Shown here: one piece after another, positions 53,054-63,975 of the stretch
Layout: every line of letters begins with the position of its first letter
How positions within the stretch are numbered: the first letter of the stretch is position 1
NCBI GenBank assembly: GCA_949825045.1
Contig: OX463813.1
Span: forward strand, 8,928,001-8,992,000
Reading direction: 5' to 3'
DNA from: Argyresthia goedartella
Lineage: Eukaryota > Arthropoda > Insecta > Lepidoptera > Argyresthiidae
Length of the DNA stretch: 64,000 nt
Position numbers and translations under genes: made by a program
Notes under the pieces: generated by a model
The model's database searches: none
The model's input: the letters and a program-made list of their open reading frames with translations, nothing else
Told to the model about the DNA's origin: nothing

Positions 53054-53064
53054 AAGCCAGGACT

Positions 53065-55281
53065 ATGGGACGAGTGCTGGCTGTCGGTCGAGATGTCCCA
53101 ATTATGATATCACAGGCAAACGACGGGAATAGTCTGGTTGTCAATGGAGAAATCTGTGGAATACCATGTCTCCTTACCATAGACACTGGAGCTTCTCGGA
53201 CTGTGATCAGCTCTCGGCTACTTAGACACCTGACCAGAGATCATCTAGTCCGACCTAGGCATCTCCAGCTGCAAACTGCTACCGGCCAGTACATTTCCGT
53301 CCAAGGAGAACGAGAGTTAGCTGTGAAAATAGGTGAAAAAGAATACTGGCATAAAGTGATCGTTGCTAACATCGTCGACGACTGCATTATTGGATTGGAT
53401 TTTATGAGGAGACATGACTGTAAAATCGACTTGAAGGTTGGAGTTGTAAAGTTTGGAGTTGATGAGATTCCTATACAAGGTGGAGTAAATGGAAATGTTT
53501 ACTGTACCAGGAGAACCATTCTTCAACCAAGGTCACAGGTTTTAGTTCCAGTGAAATTGCCGAACTCCACAAGGCCGCAATCTCACCGCTGTGTGGTGGT
53601 AGAGAGGTTGGATGCTGATAAACCGTGGATAACAGCCCGTACAATGGTAACCACGGCATCTACAGCATTTGTAAGGATCCTTAATCCAAGCGACACGGAA
53701 TGCGTCCTCAATAAAGGAACGCTGGTCGGATCATGCCAAGAAATTTCTTGGATAAGAGGCTGCCGGGAATCTGAGGAAAACGTGAAACCTGGGCATGTTA
53801 AGCCTTCAATGGATGTTGAAAAATTACTAAATGACTCCAGGGAGCACCTTACCGAGGAGGAATTCCTTAAGGCGCGTAGCTTACTGCTACGATATCGCAA
53901 CGTCTTTTCTTCGCATGATGATGACATTGGAAGAACTGGAGTGGTTCAGCATGAGATCGACACTGGGGAAACTATGCCTATCCGACAGCGCCCTCGGAGA
54001 GTTCCAGTAGCTCGGGAGAAGGAGGTTGAGGGCATGATCGAGGAAATGCAAAGAAGCGGCGTTATTGAACCTTCAACAAGCCCGTGGTGTTCTCCCGTAG
54101 TTTTGGTTAAGAAGAAGGACGGCACCATGAGATTCTGTATTGACTACCGTCGACTTAATGATGTAACCAAGAAGGACAGTTATCCACTTCCACGAATCGA
54201 CGACACTTTAGAGACATTGAACGGAATGAAATGGTTTTCAACGTTGGATCTGAAAAGTGGCTATTGGCAAGTCGAAATCAAGGACAAGGATAAGGAGAAA
54301 ACGGCCTTCTCTACTGGCAAGGGACTCTGGCAGTTCAATGTTATGCCATTTGGACTGTGTAATGCACCAGCCACATTTGAGAGATTAATGGAACAAATAT
54401 TAGCTGGACTTCTAGGAGAAACTTGCTTGGTCTATTTGGATGACATCATTATCGTTGGTAGAGACTTCAACGACCACTTGAATAAATTAGAGCAGGTGCT
54501 AGGCAAACTACGAGGGGCAAATCTGAAACTCAGTCCGAAGAAATGCTCGTTTTTCAAACGTAAAGTGAATTACTTGGGACACGTGATTTCGAAGGACGGC
54601 ATCCAGACAGATCCTGAGAAGATTAGCGCCGTGAAGGATTGGCCGACGCCAAAAGACAAGACTGCAGTACGTGCCTTTTTGGGGCTTTGTTCATACTACA
54701 GACGTTTTGTGAAGAACTTCTCGGATATAGCAAAGCCTTTGCATCAACTAACGGAAGAAAAGCGATTATTTGACTGGAACGAACAATGTGAGTCAAGTTT
54801 CAACGAGCTTAAAGGAAGACTTTGTGAAACGCCAATATTGGGGTATCCAGACCCGGACGAGGATTTCATTGTGGATACAGATGCTAGTAATACTGGAATT
54901 GGAGGTGTCTTGTCGCAAAAGAAAGGAGATAACGAAGTTGTGATTGCATATTTCAGTAAGTCATTGTCAAAACCAGAGAGGAATTACTGTGTAACTCGGA
55001 GGGAATTGCTAGCAGTTGTCAAGACGTTACAGCATTTCAGCAAATACCTGCTGGGCAAAAAGTTTCGTATCAGAACTGACCATGCTGCTTTAAAGTGGTT
55101 GCTAGAATTTAAAAACCCCGAGGGACAAGTGGCGAGATGGATTGAACAACTGCAGGAGTATGATTTCATCATCGAACACCGTAGTGGGAAATCACATGGA
55201 AATGCTGACGCTCTATCACGTAGACCTTGTGCGGACGACTGTAAACATTGTGTAAGGATCGGCCTATTAGGAGTGGAATGA
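53065..55281 (+). CDS. Gypsy pol: protease, RT, RNase H (interrupted)
   Basis: 738 codons from Met53065. Protease LTIDTGASRTVIS near residue 35-48; linker; RT with FCIDYRRLNDVTKKDSYPLP (about 355-374), STLDLKSGYWQVE (391-403), FNVMPFGLCNAPATFERLME (429-448) and catalytic VYLDDIII (455-462). RNase H has DTDASNTGIGGVL (about 609), the TRRELLAVV block and TDHAALKWLL, ending at ADALSRR. The frame runs into a foreign LTR at 55251 and stops at 55281 within it, so integrase is cut off. No other damage. Gag and pol are in different frames, as is usual for the group. Confidence 0.94.
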   Translation: MGRVLAVGRDVPIMISQANDGNSLVVNGEICGIPCLLTIDTGASRTVISSRLLRHLTRDHLVRPRHLQLQTATGQYISVQGERELAVKIGEKEYWHKVIVANIVDDCIIGLDFMRRHDCKIDLKVGVVKFGVDEIPIQGGVNGNVYCTRRTILQPRSQVLVPVKLPNSTRPQSHRCVVVERLDADKPWITARTMVTTASTAFVRILNPSDTECVLNKGTLVGSCQEISWIRGCRESEENVKPGHVKPSMDVEKLLNDSREHLTEEEFLKARSLLLRYRNVFSSHDDDIGRTGVVQHEIDTGETMPIRQRPRRVPVAREKEVEGMIEEMQRSGVIEPSTSPWCSPVVLVKKKDGTMRFCIDYRRLNDVTKKDSYPLPRIDDTLETLNGMKWFSTLDLKSGYWQVEIKDKDKEKTAFSTGKGLWQFNVMPFGLCNAPATFERLMEQILAGLLGETCLVYLDDIIIVGRDFNDHLNKLEQVLGKLRGANLKLSPKKCSFFKRKVNYLGHVISKDGIQTDPEKISAVKDWPTPKDKTAVRAFLGLCSYYRRFVKNFSDIAKPLHQLTEEKRLFDWNEQCESSFNELKGRLCETPILGYPDPDEDFIVDTDASNTGIGGVLSQKKGDNEVVIAYFSKSLSKPERNYCVTRRELLAVVKTLQHFSKYLLGKKFRIRTDHAALKWLLEFKNPEGQVARWIEQLQEYDFIIEHRSGKSHGNADALSRRPCADDCKHCVRIGLLGVE

Positions 55282-55381
55282 GGCAGTCACATGTTCGAAA
55301 GACAGTTGTATATTGAGTCATGAATCATAATAAAGAGGCTATTTATAGATGTAAGTAGGGTTCAGGTGTGCATACACTACA
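55251..55381 (-). repeat. 3' LTR of the LARD-like element
   Basis: 131 bp. In the minus orientation it starts TGTAGTGTATG and ends ATCCTTACA. CTATAAATAGCC gives a TATA box. Confidence 0.88.
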
Positions 55382-58022
55382 CCTTCCCCCTTTTTTGAAA
55401 GTAAAAAATATGCATATAATTTTTATGACATTTAACAATTTAGATCTAATAACATCAAAACAACAATCTAATAAGTAACTAATTTCTGTAAAAATAACAA
55501 TAAAATAAATCACCTGTGTAAAATATCAATTGAAAATTTAAAATCTGTAAAAAATATAACAAATGAAAACCTTTTATATTTTTGTTTGCTGGATACAATT
55601 TTTTCAATACTATCAAAATCAACTATAACCATTTATTACTATTTCTCACCCCTTTTTAACACCTATTTTTAAACAACTTCATTAAAGTACATTGATAATG
55701 ATTACATAAGAACATCAGGTTATGTATTTTCTAAAACTAATTTTGAATACACGAAATAAACGAATAAGTACATACACAAGTAAATACACGAAACTAAAAT
55801 ATCTATCTGTTTTAGGGGTAGGGTTGACGACATGAACATTTATTTATTTTTGCTTTCTCTTTCAGCAATATTTAAACTCATTCATTTTCTTACTTGCATA
55901 CCAGACAACAAAAACAGACTTTAATCTCTACTTAAGTACATGCTCTCAATAACAAAAACAATACTTCTAATTTACTATCATACTCTCAAAATTACTAACT
56001 ACAACACTAACAAATAACTCTTTGTCTATGTTTTATTCAAACTTCTTTTTTTTCATATATCTAGTAAATACCATTTTTATATTTGTCATAAATCTCATTA
56101 TTACTTTCTTATCCAAAAAACACTCTACATAAACATAATATAATAACCATCTTTTCAAAACCCATCAAAATGTACTTTTCTTTTCATAAACAATCTCTTT
56201 CAAACAAAGTCTTTATTATAATCTCCTTATCACTTCATATAGGTACTTTAATTATCGGGATCCGGACCCTTAATATTCACATGTAGTGAGTGCACATTTA
56301 TAAGGTACTTTTTATAATAATACTTAAATACATAGACTAATAGTACCTGGCTCCAGGTCTACCTGCCTGAGCCTGCTCGCGAGCTTATTAGGTCATCGAT
56401 ATCCAACTTTCTCACGAAGGAAACTCGTTCACATCATGATCGAAGAGGAAGGATTCGTGCCTTGTACCTTGTACCTTTGAGACTTTGATGAAAATACAAT
56501 AACATATCGGACTCGCCAATAGTTACGTACCATACTAAAAACATAACTTATACTCAATCAATACGAATCCTTCGAATTTTAAGATATTCTGTAAAGACTG
56601 GATGATCATTCCAACTTTTCTCGAAAACTTAACAAACGAAGTGTTCCCAACTAACTTGCTCTGTGGCCTAGAGTAACAATCCCGCACATTCCAGACCTTC
56701 TCTCAAATTCATACTTTTTATTCCTAAACAAAAACCAACATTCCCAAATCCAAACAAAATCAACTTTCCTATGTAATACTATTATAAAACTCAAAAATAT
56801 CAAATATGAAATAAACCTTCTTAACAACGATTAACTTTTAATTTCATTCAATTTCCATACTTTTCAACTCTCAATATAAAACAAGAAGAAGTGACCATAT
56901 CCGCTGGTCAGACTATAATTCTATTAATAGACTCGATTGCACTGTATCTGTAAAATAAAATAAACGTAAATGCAATCTCGAAACAATCTTTTGTATTAAA
57001 CTAACGTAAGTGGTTCCGTCGTTAGTAATGTATTTTAAATCTGAGGTTAAACTACTTTATCTGTAAATTATTCTGAAAACTAATGAAACATAAAAATCTG
57101 AACACACAAAAAAAAATAACTCAAGTTATCTTCTCTCTAAGACGTACTTATTTAGCATACTAAATATTTATTACACACACTCAACTGATTTTCGTACATA
57201 CTCATACTATTAAAATTCATTTCATACTGTAATTTAAAAATGGTTCCAAACTTTATCTCTTTGCGGTACCCTAAGCTTGCTATCAATCATTCATCACCTT
57301 TTACGTATCTTCCATATTAGTCGCATGAAACTAAAATCTTTCGCTCTATACAAGTCGCACTGCGGTAACATGAACTACTAATTATTATAATAACAATTCT
57401 GTTTCTCTGTAATCAAAACATGTGTTATGTTCTAATCTAATTTGGTTTCTTCTGCAGTGTAGCATGTCCATATTTGGTTCGCCTGCGAACACTGGATTGA
57501 ATTTCTATACTTAACTTTTGAATAACTTTGACTGTTACCAAGTCAAATGAACAACTGAATCATTTATGTACTTGATTGTACATTTGGAGTAAATCAGAAT
57601 TATGATGCAATATAAAAAAAATACTAGCGGTTATAAAACAAAAAAATAACAAAACTTTCAACTTCATACTTCACACTTTTTATCACATTATTCCCAGATT
57701 TTTCAAAATCTCCTCAAAAAATAAAAAAATACTGTCAAATCATCTCATCCCAAATAACTCGTGTCTAACTTATTTACTTTTCGGCTTTCAAAAATATCTC
57801 CATTCCTAAAAAATAATATCAATCGTTCATTCACACTTCTCTTGCTGACTATACTGTACTACTAACTTTTCGTTCTATGCCATTCATCATAATACTATTT
57901 TAGTTACTTCATGCAATCTTCATTTGGAAAAATAATTATATTAATATTGATCGTATCGTCAACCCTTTGACAATACAAAATCTAGCCAAAACTTAAATAT
58001 ACTAATCGACAAATAATTTAAT

Positions 58023-58238
58023 TTACTTACATGTCATACGTATAATAAAACCCATTGTCCAAAAAACACATTGACGCCACGACGTCATCGCCCGTGTCGC
58101 ACGCAGCTCGCTCGGAGTCAGCACATCCTGGGAACCGTACATCTCCCAGCTGCGCCTCACTTGACCCGTACGGTTACGCCCAGCGCCCTGCTTCCACATC
58201 ATCAGGCTTAGGAAATCGCCCGGCACCCGGCAGCACAA
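58023..58238 (-). other. Small ORF in the LARD-like leader
   Basis: A 71-codon minus-strand ORF starting MCCRVPGDFLSLMMWKQGAG, about 270 bases behind the primer site and in the GC-richer part of the element. I recognise no family. It is where gag would start, so it may be a gag relic or chance. Confidence 0.25.
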
Positions 58239-58508
58239 ATCTTCTGTAATATTTTCTTTTCTCTTCTTGTGTAAATATATTCTTTCTTCTATAATTATCT
58301 TCTTTCTTCTATTTATCCGTCTTCTTCTGGCTGCAATCCGCTAATCTCTTCATAGGTCATCCCGTTCTTTTTCTCTATATATTTATCTTCGTTATATTTC
58401 TCGTTTCCAAGTTCTTCAAGTATTATTTAAATATTATTTGAATTTATTTAATCGCCATTCGGCACAGCACTACCTCGCGAGAGGTAGGCTGGCCTGGCAC
58501 GGTCGCCA

Positions 58509-58639
58509 TGTAAGGATGGGCCTATTAGGTGTGGAATGAGGCAGTCACATGTTCGAAAGACAGTTGTATATTGAGTCATGAATCATAATAAAGAGGCTAT
58601 TTATAGATGTAAGTAGGGTTCAGGTGTGCATACACTACA
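58509..58639 (-). repeat. 5' LTR of the LARD-like element
   Basis: Same 131 bp as 55251-55381 with two substitutions (GATGGG vs GATCGG; AGGTGTGG vs AGGAGTGG on the + strand). Confidence 0.88.
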
Positions 58640-58640
58640 A

Positions 58641-60057
58641 TTGCTCAAGACAAGAAGGCAAGGAATATGTTCGAATGATAAGAACTGATACGGTTAGCGA
58701 TGAGTGGAGTGATGAAATCATGCAGCAAGCGCAACAAGAGGACCCTGACGTGAGACCCATTTTTGATTGGATTAATGCTGGCGCACCTAAACCAAGATGG
58801 TGTGATGTAGCTCCTATGAGTGCGGTAACAAAAAGCTACTGGGCACAATGGGATAGCTTGGTTATGCATAATGGTGTTCTATGTAGAAAATGGGAATCAA
58901 CAAATGGGAAGGATGCTCACCTGCAAGTCGTTGTCCCAAAGAAAAGGGTGAAAGATGTTTTGAGAATATTTCACGATGGAACATCCGGTGGACACCTTGG
59001 AGTAAAAAGGACCCTAATGAAAATTCGGCAACGCTTTTATTGGATTCAGTGCCGAGAAGATGTTGAAAATTGGTGTAAACGATGCACTAACTGTGCATCA
59101 GTCAAGGGACCGCATACCCGTAGCCGAGGAACACTCAAGTTGTACAACGTGGGAGCCCCTTGGGAAAGGGTTGCATTAGATGTCGCAGGACCATTCCCAG
59201 CATCGGACTCCGGAAACAAGTACATTCTTGTCGTGATGGATTACTTCACGAAGTGGCCTGAAGTATTTGCCATTCCTAATCAAGAAGCGGTAACCATAGC
59301 TGAAAAGTTAGTGAACGAAGTATTCTGCCGGTTTGGGGTACCACTCGAAATCCACAGTGATCAAGGAAGAAACTTCGAGTCTGCGGTCTTTCAGGAGACT
59401 TGTCGCATAATGGGAATTCATAAGACGAGGACTACGGCGTATCATCCACAGTCAGATGGAATGGTTGAGAGATTTAACCAGACACTGGAGAGACATCTAG
59501 CCAAGGTCGTTGAGAGCCATCAAAAAGATTGGGATCGGCATATCCCCCTCTTCCTGTTGTCTTATAGGTCCGCAACTCACGAAAGTACTGCGGTTACTCC
59601 ATCGTATGCGAATTTTGGAAGAGAACTCCGTCTGCCTGCAGATCTCCTGACTGGACGTCCGCCCGATACACCGAGGACCATCACGGAATATGCAAATGAT
59701 TTGCGGGATCGGATTGATGATGTTCACAGCCTGGTACGTGAACACGGGCTCCACGCTAGCATAAAGATGAAAACCCGATATGACCGGAAGTCTTATCAAG
59801 TGGGTTTTGAGGAAGGTTCGTTGGTGTGGCTACATAACCCTATGCGACGAGTAGGAAAGTCCCCGAAACTATCTCCGAATTGGGAAGGGCCTTACAAGGT
59901 AGTCACAAAAATAAACGACGTCACGTATCGAATCCAGCGGAATCCTCGTAGTCCGAGCAAGATTGTTCATGTTGACCGGCTGGCCAGATACCACGGAAAT
60001 AATGATGCTCGGGACGAGCATGTCTTAGGAGGGGGTAGTGTTACGCCGGTAGGTTAG
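58641..60057 (+). CDS. Gypsy pol: integrase part, cut off from RT
   Basis: The frame resumes directly after the LARD-like insertion. HHCC zinc-binding domain: HDGTSGGHLGVKRTL and WCKRCTNCASVKG (about 58974-59115). Catalytic DDE: ALDVAGPFPA, IHSDQGRNFES and TAYHPQSDGMVERFNQTLE (59175-59490). C-terminal GPY/F-type module near 59886-59960. The stop lies 18 bases inside the 3' LTR. With the 3.4-kb insert in place no full Pol can be made. The Met sometimes called at 58624 lies in the inserted LTR and is not the natural start. Confidence 0.93.
60026..60038 (+). promoter_or_regulatory. Gypsy polypurine tract
   Basis: TTAGGAGGGGGTAG directly before the 3' LTR, overlapping the end of the integrase reading frame. 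Confidence 0.75.
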
Positions 60058-60835
60058 GTCAAAAACTTTGAACGTCAATTTCAGTGCTTTAGAGGCGTTT
60101 TCAGCAGGCTGAAAAGTCATTTCAGGCCGTTTCAGAAGTTACTCTATCACATATCTAAAGATCGAAATTTCACCCAAGTTGCCGTCGTTTTCAGGCGCCT
60201 GAAACATGTTTTCAGTCCGTTTCAGGGCACCCTCTATCAGATGACGCCATAACCTGAAAACCCGTTTTCAGGCGTTTTCAGGACCCCTTATGGGCCTCTG
60301 AAGCACAAATCGTTATATGGCGAAATATCCGGTAGGAGTGACAGAGATAGCACTACTAGAAAGAGATAGCTATACTCGGAACATTCGAGAAGTGTGTGAC
60401 AGAGATAGCACTACTAGAAAGAGATAGCTATACTCGGAACATTCGAGAAGGGAGTGACAGAGAGAGTGCACCATTAGAGAGAGACATATATGGTCTCGAA
60501 TGTTCTCGGCCCGCACGCTGGTCCTTACTAGAATATTCGCGATATGTGTGGACAATGTGTCCAGAGCGGCTCCGCGGGATATAAAAGGCGTCGACGGCCG
60601 GCGCGAGTTAGTTACATTTTAACTGCGATCGAGTGCTAGTACAAGGATAATCGGAGAGAAAGACTCTTCGTGTGAATAGTGAGTGCATAATTAGTGAAAT
60701 AGTGTGTGTGTTTTAGTGGATTTTATGTACAGTTCGTGTGAATTGTAAGTGCCTAATTTGGGTAATAAAGTGAGTGTTTTAATTAGTGGATTAATTCGTG
60801 TTTTTCTATCAAATACGAACCCCACGCTCGTAACA
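60039..60835 (+). repeat. Gypsy 3' LTR, uninterrupted
   Basis: 797 bp. Shows the pre-insertion state of the 5' LTR: one copy of AAGGATAATCG at 60643-60653. TATA at 60580-60586, AATAAA at 60764-60769. Followed by TTAT. Confidence 0.96.
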
Positions 60836-60849
60836 TTATTATTATTATT

Positions 60850-61020
60850 ATTACATCTTCTTTAAATCCACAGCGTTCCCTTATAACTTGATTCTTCAAT
60901 CTATCTTTCAATGTTACTCCACACATACTCAAGACAACACGCGCGCTGCACACGCGGACATGCCCTTCGCCAGTCGCTGGACGAACTGATCCACAGATTC
61001 CCATCTAAGGTCCTCTCACA
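60850..61020 (-). pseudogene. Reversed fragment of the same Jockey family
   Basis: Minus-strand translation gives RTLRWESVDQFVQRLAKGM-like residues. The DNA GACTGGCGAAGGGCATGT lines up with 51408-51426. Only the RT C-terminal part remains. Confidence 0.65.
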
Positions 61021-61189
61021 TTGTCTTCCCGATATGCTTGTATGGTTCCGTAACTAAAAAAAATTAAAAAAATTAAAATTAAAAAGAAAGAGAGAGAGAG
61101 AGAGAGTCACGCCTTTTCCCATACGGGGTGGCAGAGGCACAATTGTGCCCACTTTAAGCCAGTTAATTAATACTCTATTTTTCTAAGTG

Positions 61190-61330
61190 TGAAAGTAGCC
61201 GCACCAATAACTTTTTAAACAACAACAAAATCCAAACTATTCACTCCACACCATCCAAACTATTCACTCCACACCATCCCTACCATTATACGGTAGTAAA
61301 GAACCCTCGTGCGCGAGTCCGAATCGCACT
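61190..61330 (-). repeat. Reversed GTTCCGTAC-type repeat
   Basis: AGTAGCCGCACCAATAACTT, ATTCACTCCACACCATCC (duplicated once) and a degraded GTAGTAAAGAACCCTCGTG end. Confidence 0.6.
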
Positions 61331-61350
61331 TGATAGGTTTTTCCCATACT

Positions 61351-61610
61351 GGGTGACATTTAATTAGCTGACCATGTTTTGGGAAACTATATTACCCATC
61401 AATATGAATAACTTTCCCCAAGAAACATATGGTCGCAAATGAAAAAAATATTTCGTCCCTCATTACATTGACCCGATCAGCTGATTACAAGTTACTATGG
61501 GAGACCCAAATTATTTTTTCGTTTGGGACCATATGTGTCTTGAGGAAAGTTGGTTATAATGAAGGGTAGTACCATTCCCCAAAATATGGTCAGCTAATTA
61601 AATGTCACCT
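61351..61610. mobile_element. MITE with ~35-bp inverted ends
   Basis: Ends GGTGACATTTAATTAGCTGA and, reversed, the same through CCATATTTTGGGGAA. An inner inverted pair AACTTTCCCCAAGAAACATA / TGTGTCTTGAGGAAAGTT makes the whole element foldable. No ORF. Confidence 0.8.
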
Positions 61611-61724
61611 TGTATAGAGTGTCAGAGGCGCAGTCGTGCCCACGTTGAGCCAGTTATTCAATAATCAATTATGCATCCCGATATCCTCCGCTCCCTTCGA
61701 CCGTCTACAGAACCCCAGTTTCGG

Positions 61725-61838
61725 AACTGGTTCCGTACGAGGCTTTTAATTTACCTGCATGGAACTGGTTCCGATCGAGGCTTTTAATTTACCTGCATGG
61801 AACTGGTTCCGATCAAGGCTTTTTATTTACTTTTGGTA
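61725..61838. repeat. Three tandem 38-bp units
   Basis: Unit AACTGGTTCCGATCGAGGCT plus TTTAATTTACCTGCATGG. Each holds the palindrome GGAACTGGTTCC at the junction. Confidence 0.9.
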
Positions 61839-62009
61839 TAACTGTTAGACCCCGTGCACCCGAGAACACTTGACCTGACTGTTTGTGGTGTATATTATCC
61901 GTGGGAGAAAAGTCTTTCATTGTAACTGGCCTCTCGGCTTATCCCAGACTGACGCTATATCGATTCAAATATACCCGCAGTGACGTCATTCTATGCATCG
62001 CGATTTCAG

Positions 62010-62115
62010 CACATCACAGACCACAAAGCGAGGATTGGACGGTGGCGTCCCTGATGAGTTGCCCCAAACACAACCCGCAGGAACTGAGTACCGACACGAT
62101 GCCTTCAAGCGAAAA
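62010..62115 (+). CDS. hppy: Candidate MAP4K linker exon
   Basis: A 106-bp open stretch between CGATTTCAG and the strong donor AA|GTGAGT, taking phase 1 in (as the exon at 48291 leaves) and phase 2 out. It encodes HHRPQSEDWTVASLMSCPKH and NPQELSTDTMPSSEK. Good splice sites, balanced composition and matching phase support a real exon; no domain is recognisable. Separated from the previous placed exon by 13.6 kb that includes the Gypsy element. Confidence 0.6.
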
Positions 62116-62689
62116 GTGAGTTGGAAAAAAATTAAATAATATGCTTTTTATATTATTTTTCTGTCTTTTATGTATTTTATTTATGTTTCATAGCAAGTGG
62201 TGTCGGGTGATCACCGGTGATGATATTATGAGAATGAGTCTGAGGTATTGTTTTGAAGACGTGTAAAAAGGTTTTGTTTTCTTTTTGTTTTCTTTTGGTT
62301 GCGGTTTTTCTTTAATTATGTTATCTTTTTTTTATCTAAATTCACTGTGTTCTTTTTAAGGTTTTGTATGTGAGGACGAGTGATTGTGTTGGAAAAATAT
62401 GTTTTATTATTCTTTATTACATATTTATTTTTTATGTGAGTGATCTGTTTCGTCTTTGTTTTAAATGCCCTTATTTATGCACTGTGTTTAATTATTTTAG
62501 AATGTGTTTATCTCTGGACATGTTTGAATGTGTGTACGTATACGTAATGCATGTCTTTTTTTCGTGATTGGCTTTGAGTTTTACAAAAAAGTGTATTTTA
62601 TTTGAGTAGATTTTATTTGCTCAATACAAAATGGCAGAAAAATCAAGTCGAAGCAAAATTGTATTATTTTCTGTAGATATTAAATAATT
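62116..62689. other. Intronic sequence, T-rich
   Basis: T-rich on the + strand (62240-62560) with no gene or repeat identified. Confidence 0.4.
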
Positions 62690-62795
62690 TAATTACAATA
62701 CGTAATTTTTGCCTCTTCTCTACATTGGACCACTACATGAGAAGAAGGGCGAAGCAACTACTACGAATATTTTTAGCCTCTTTAAAAAACATTTT
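62690..62795 (-). repeat. CR1/Jockey LINE 3' UTR fragment
   Basis: TTTTTGCCTCTTCTCTACAT and TGGACCACTACATGAGAAGA, matching the reversed tails at 8110 and 25930. Confidence 0.6.
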
Positions 62796-63850
62796 ATCAG
62801 GGCGACGAAACAAAGTTTTTTTTTGTGCGTTTCCATTTCAATTTTGTATATTCAAAAACCCCACAGTTTTCATAAGACTCCTCTCGTTAGTTGTATAATT
62901 TTTGATATGTACCGTCTTCATAGTGTATGAGCTTATACGAAACGAAACTTATACAACAAAATATTTATGCAGTGTTAGCCGGTCTAGTAGCTGGGTAATT
63001 TTAAAGCATTCATTAAATCTCACTGATATTAAATAAACAAACAAATGGCCAGAACTTGGAGGACATAAGTGACCATGGCCCTAAGGCAGCGTGTCAAAAT
63101 AAATAAAGATAAAGATAAATTTATTGGTGTTTCCTTAATACTAATTACAATATGTATGTAGCCCTGGGCTATGCGCTAGTATAAACTGTGTTGCATAGCC
63201 CAGTGTCTTCCTCTGGAGTCTTTTAATGAATGGCAATGATACGTTGTGTTGAGAACAACAGTCATGGAGCCGCCTTATCTTCTATATACGAGTTTACCAG
63301 TATATTTAACCTTTTAAATCAGTGTTGAAAAAATAGGACTTGTCTCAGAATCAGTGTCTTTCAAAAGTTTTGTGCCTATTAGTTAATTTAGGTTCAGAGT
63401 TGCAGAATGCTGCTCAAATGAAGTGCTGCTTAAATGTCAAACAGGCGCTGACTTTTCCTGAGCGAGAGACAGTGACAGCACGACTTTGAGTGTCCGTTAA
63501 TTTTTGAGTTGCCGGTTGTGCTTCGGGCAATGTCTCTCACTCACGTGGTTAGACAAGGACAGCAAGATTAAACATTTAAGATCGCTCTGCCTATACTTTC
63601 TTATTCTTGAGTAAAATTCCAGTCGCCCTATACATACATGCCACCATATTTTCAACCTTATGGCTTGGTATTAGCAGTATTCTCGGAATAACTTTGGCAA
63701 TCCCATACAAATATTTAAATTCAAATTTACATGTATTTTATTTAGTATATATCATTTATTACATTATTATGTTTTAGTTGTAAACAATTAGATTTGTACA
63801 GTTTTATTGCACACTAGGACTCTCCTGTTGCACAATTTTTCCTGTCCTGC
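62796..63850. other. No gene; one hairpin
   Basis: An 11-bp stem CTGGGCTATGC / GCATAGCCCAG at 63164-63174 and 63193-63203. Otherwise AT-rich intron or intergenic DNA. Confidence 0.4.
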
Positions 63851-63975
63851 CTAGGTTTGCTGGTAGAAATCTCTCTTTAGAGATAAGCTCGCCTTTGCTC
63901 ATAAAATGTTTTTGCAACTTACTATTAAGATTTCTGTGCAATAAAGAATATGAAGATAAATATATAAATACATAT
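63851..63975 (+). repeat. RTE-like LINE 3' end
   Basis: GAGATAAGCTCGCCTTTGCT, then GTGCAATAAAGAATATGAAG and an AT-rich ATAAATATATAAAT tail; same start as 20484-20520. Confidence 0.6.

Larger units (their letters stand above)
55251..58639 (-). mobile_element. Non-coding LTR element (LARD-like) in antisense, inserted in Gypsy pol
   Basis: 3389 bp flanked by ATTG (55247-55250, 58640-58643). Two 131-bp LTRs at 55251-55381 and 58509-58639 differ at two positions. Orientation is minus: just inside the left LTR is, reversed, the polypurine tract AAAAAAGGGGGAAGG, and just inside the right LTR, reversed, TGGCGACCGTGCCAGG, which starts with TGG as a tRNA primer site does. The interior is AT-rich with no gag or pol. 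It must be mobilised by another element's proteins. Confidence 0.88.
49923..60835 (+). mobile_element. Ty3/Gypsy LTR retrotransposon with two nested insertions
   Basis: Whole element between 4-bp TTAT duplications. Without the Jockey fragment (1174 bp with target copy) and the LARD-like element (3393 bp with target copy) it is about 6.35 kb. Order: 5' LTR, primer-binding site, gag, protease, RT, RNase H, [insert], integrase, polypurine tract, 3' LTR. No envelope gene. The integrase ends in a GPY/F-type module (GPYKVVTKINDVTYRIQ). Both LTRs are 797 bp and differ at three places by eye (50329/60445, 51728/60670, 51787/60729), so the element is young. It lies in sense orientation in the kinase gene's last placed intron. 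Confidence 0.95.

Noticed and set aside
58624..58640. Start of a separate integrase gene at the Met at 58624
   Set aside because: That Met is in the LTR of the inserted LARD-like element; the integrase is the continuation of the interrupted pol.
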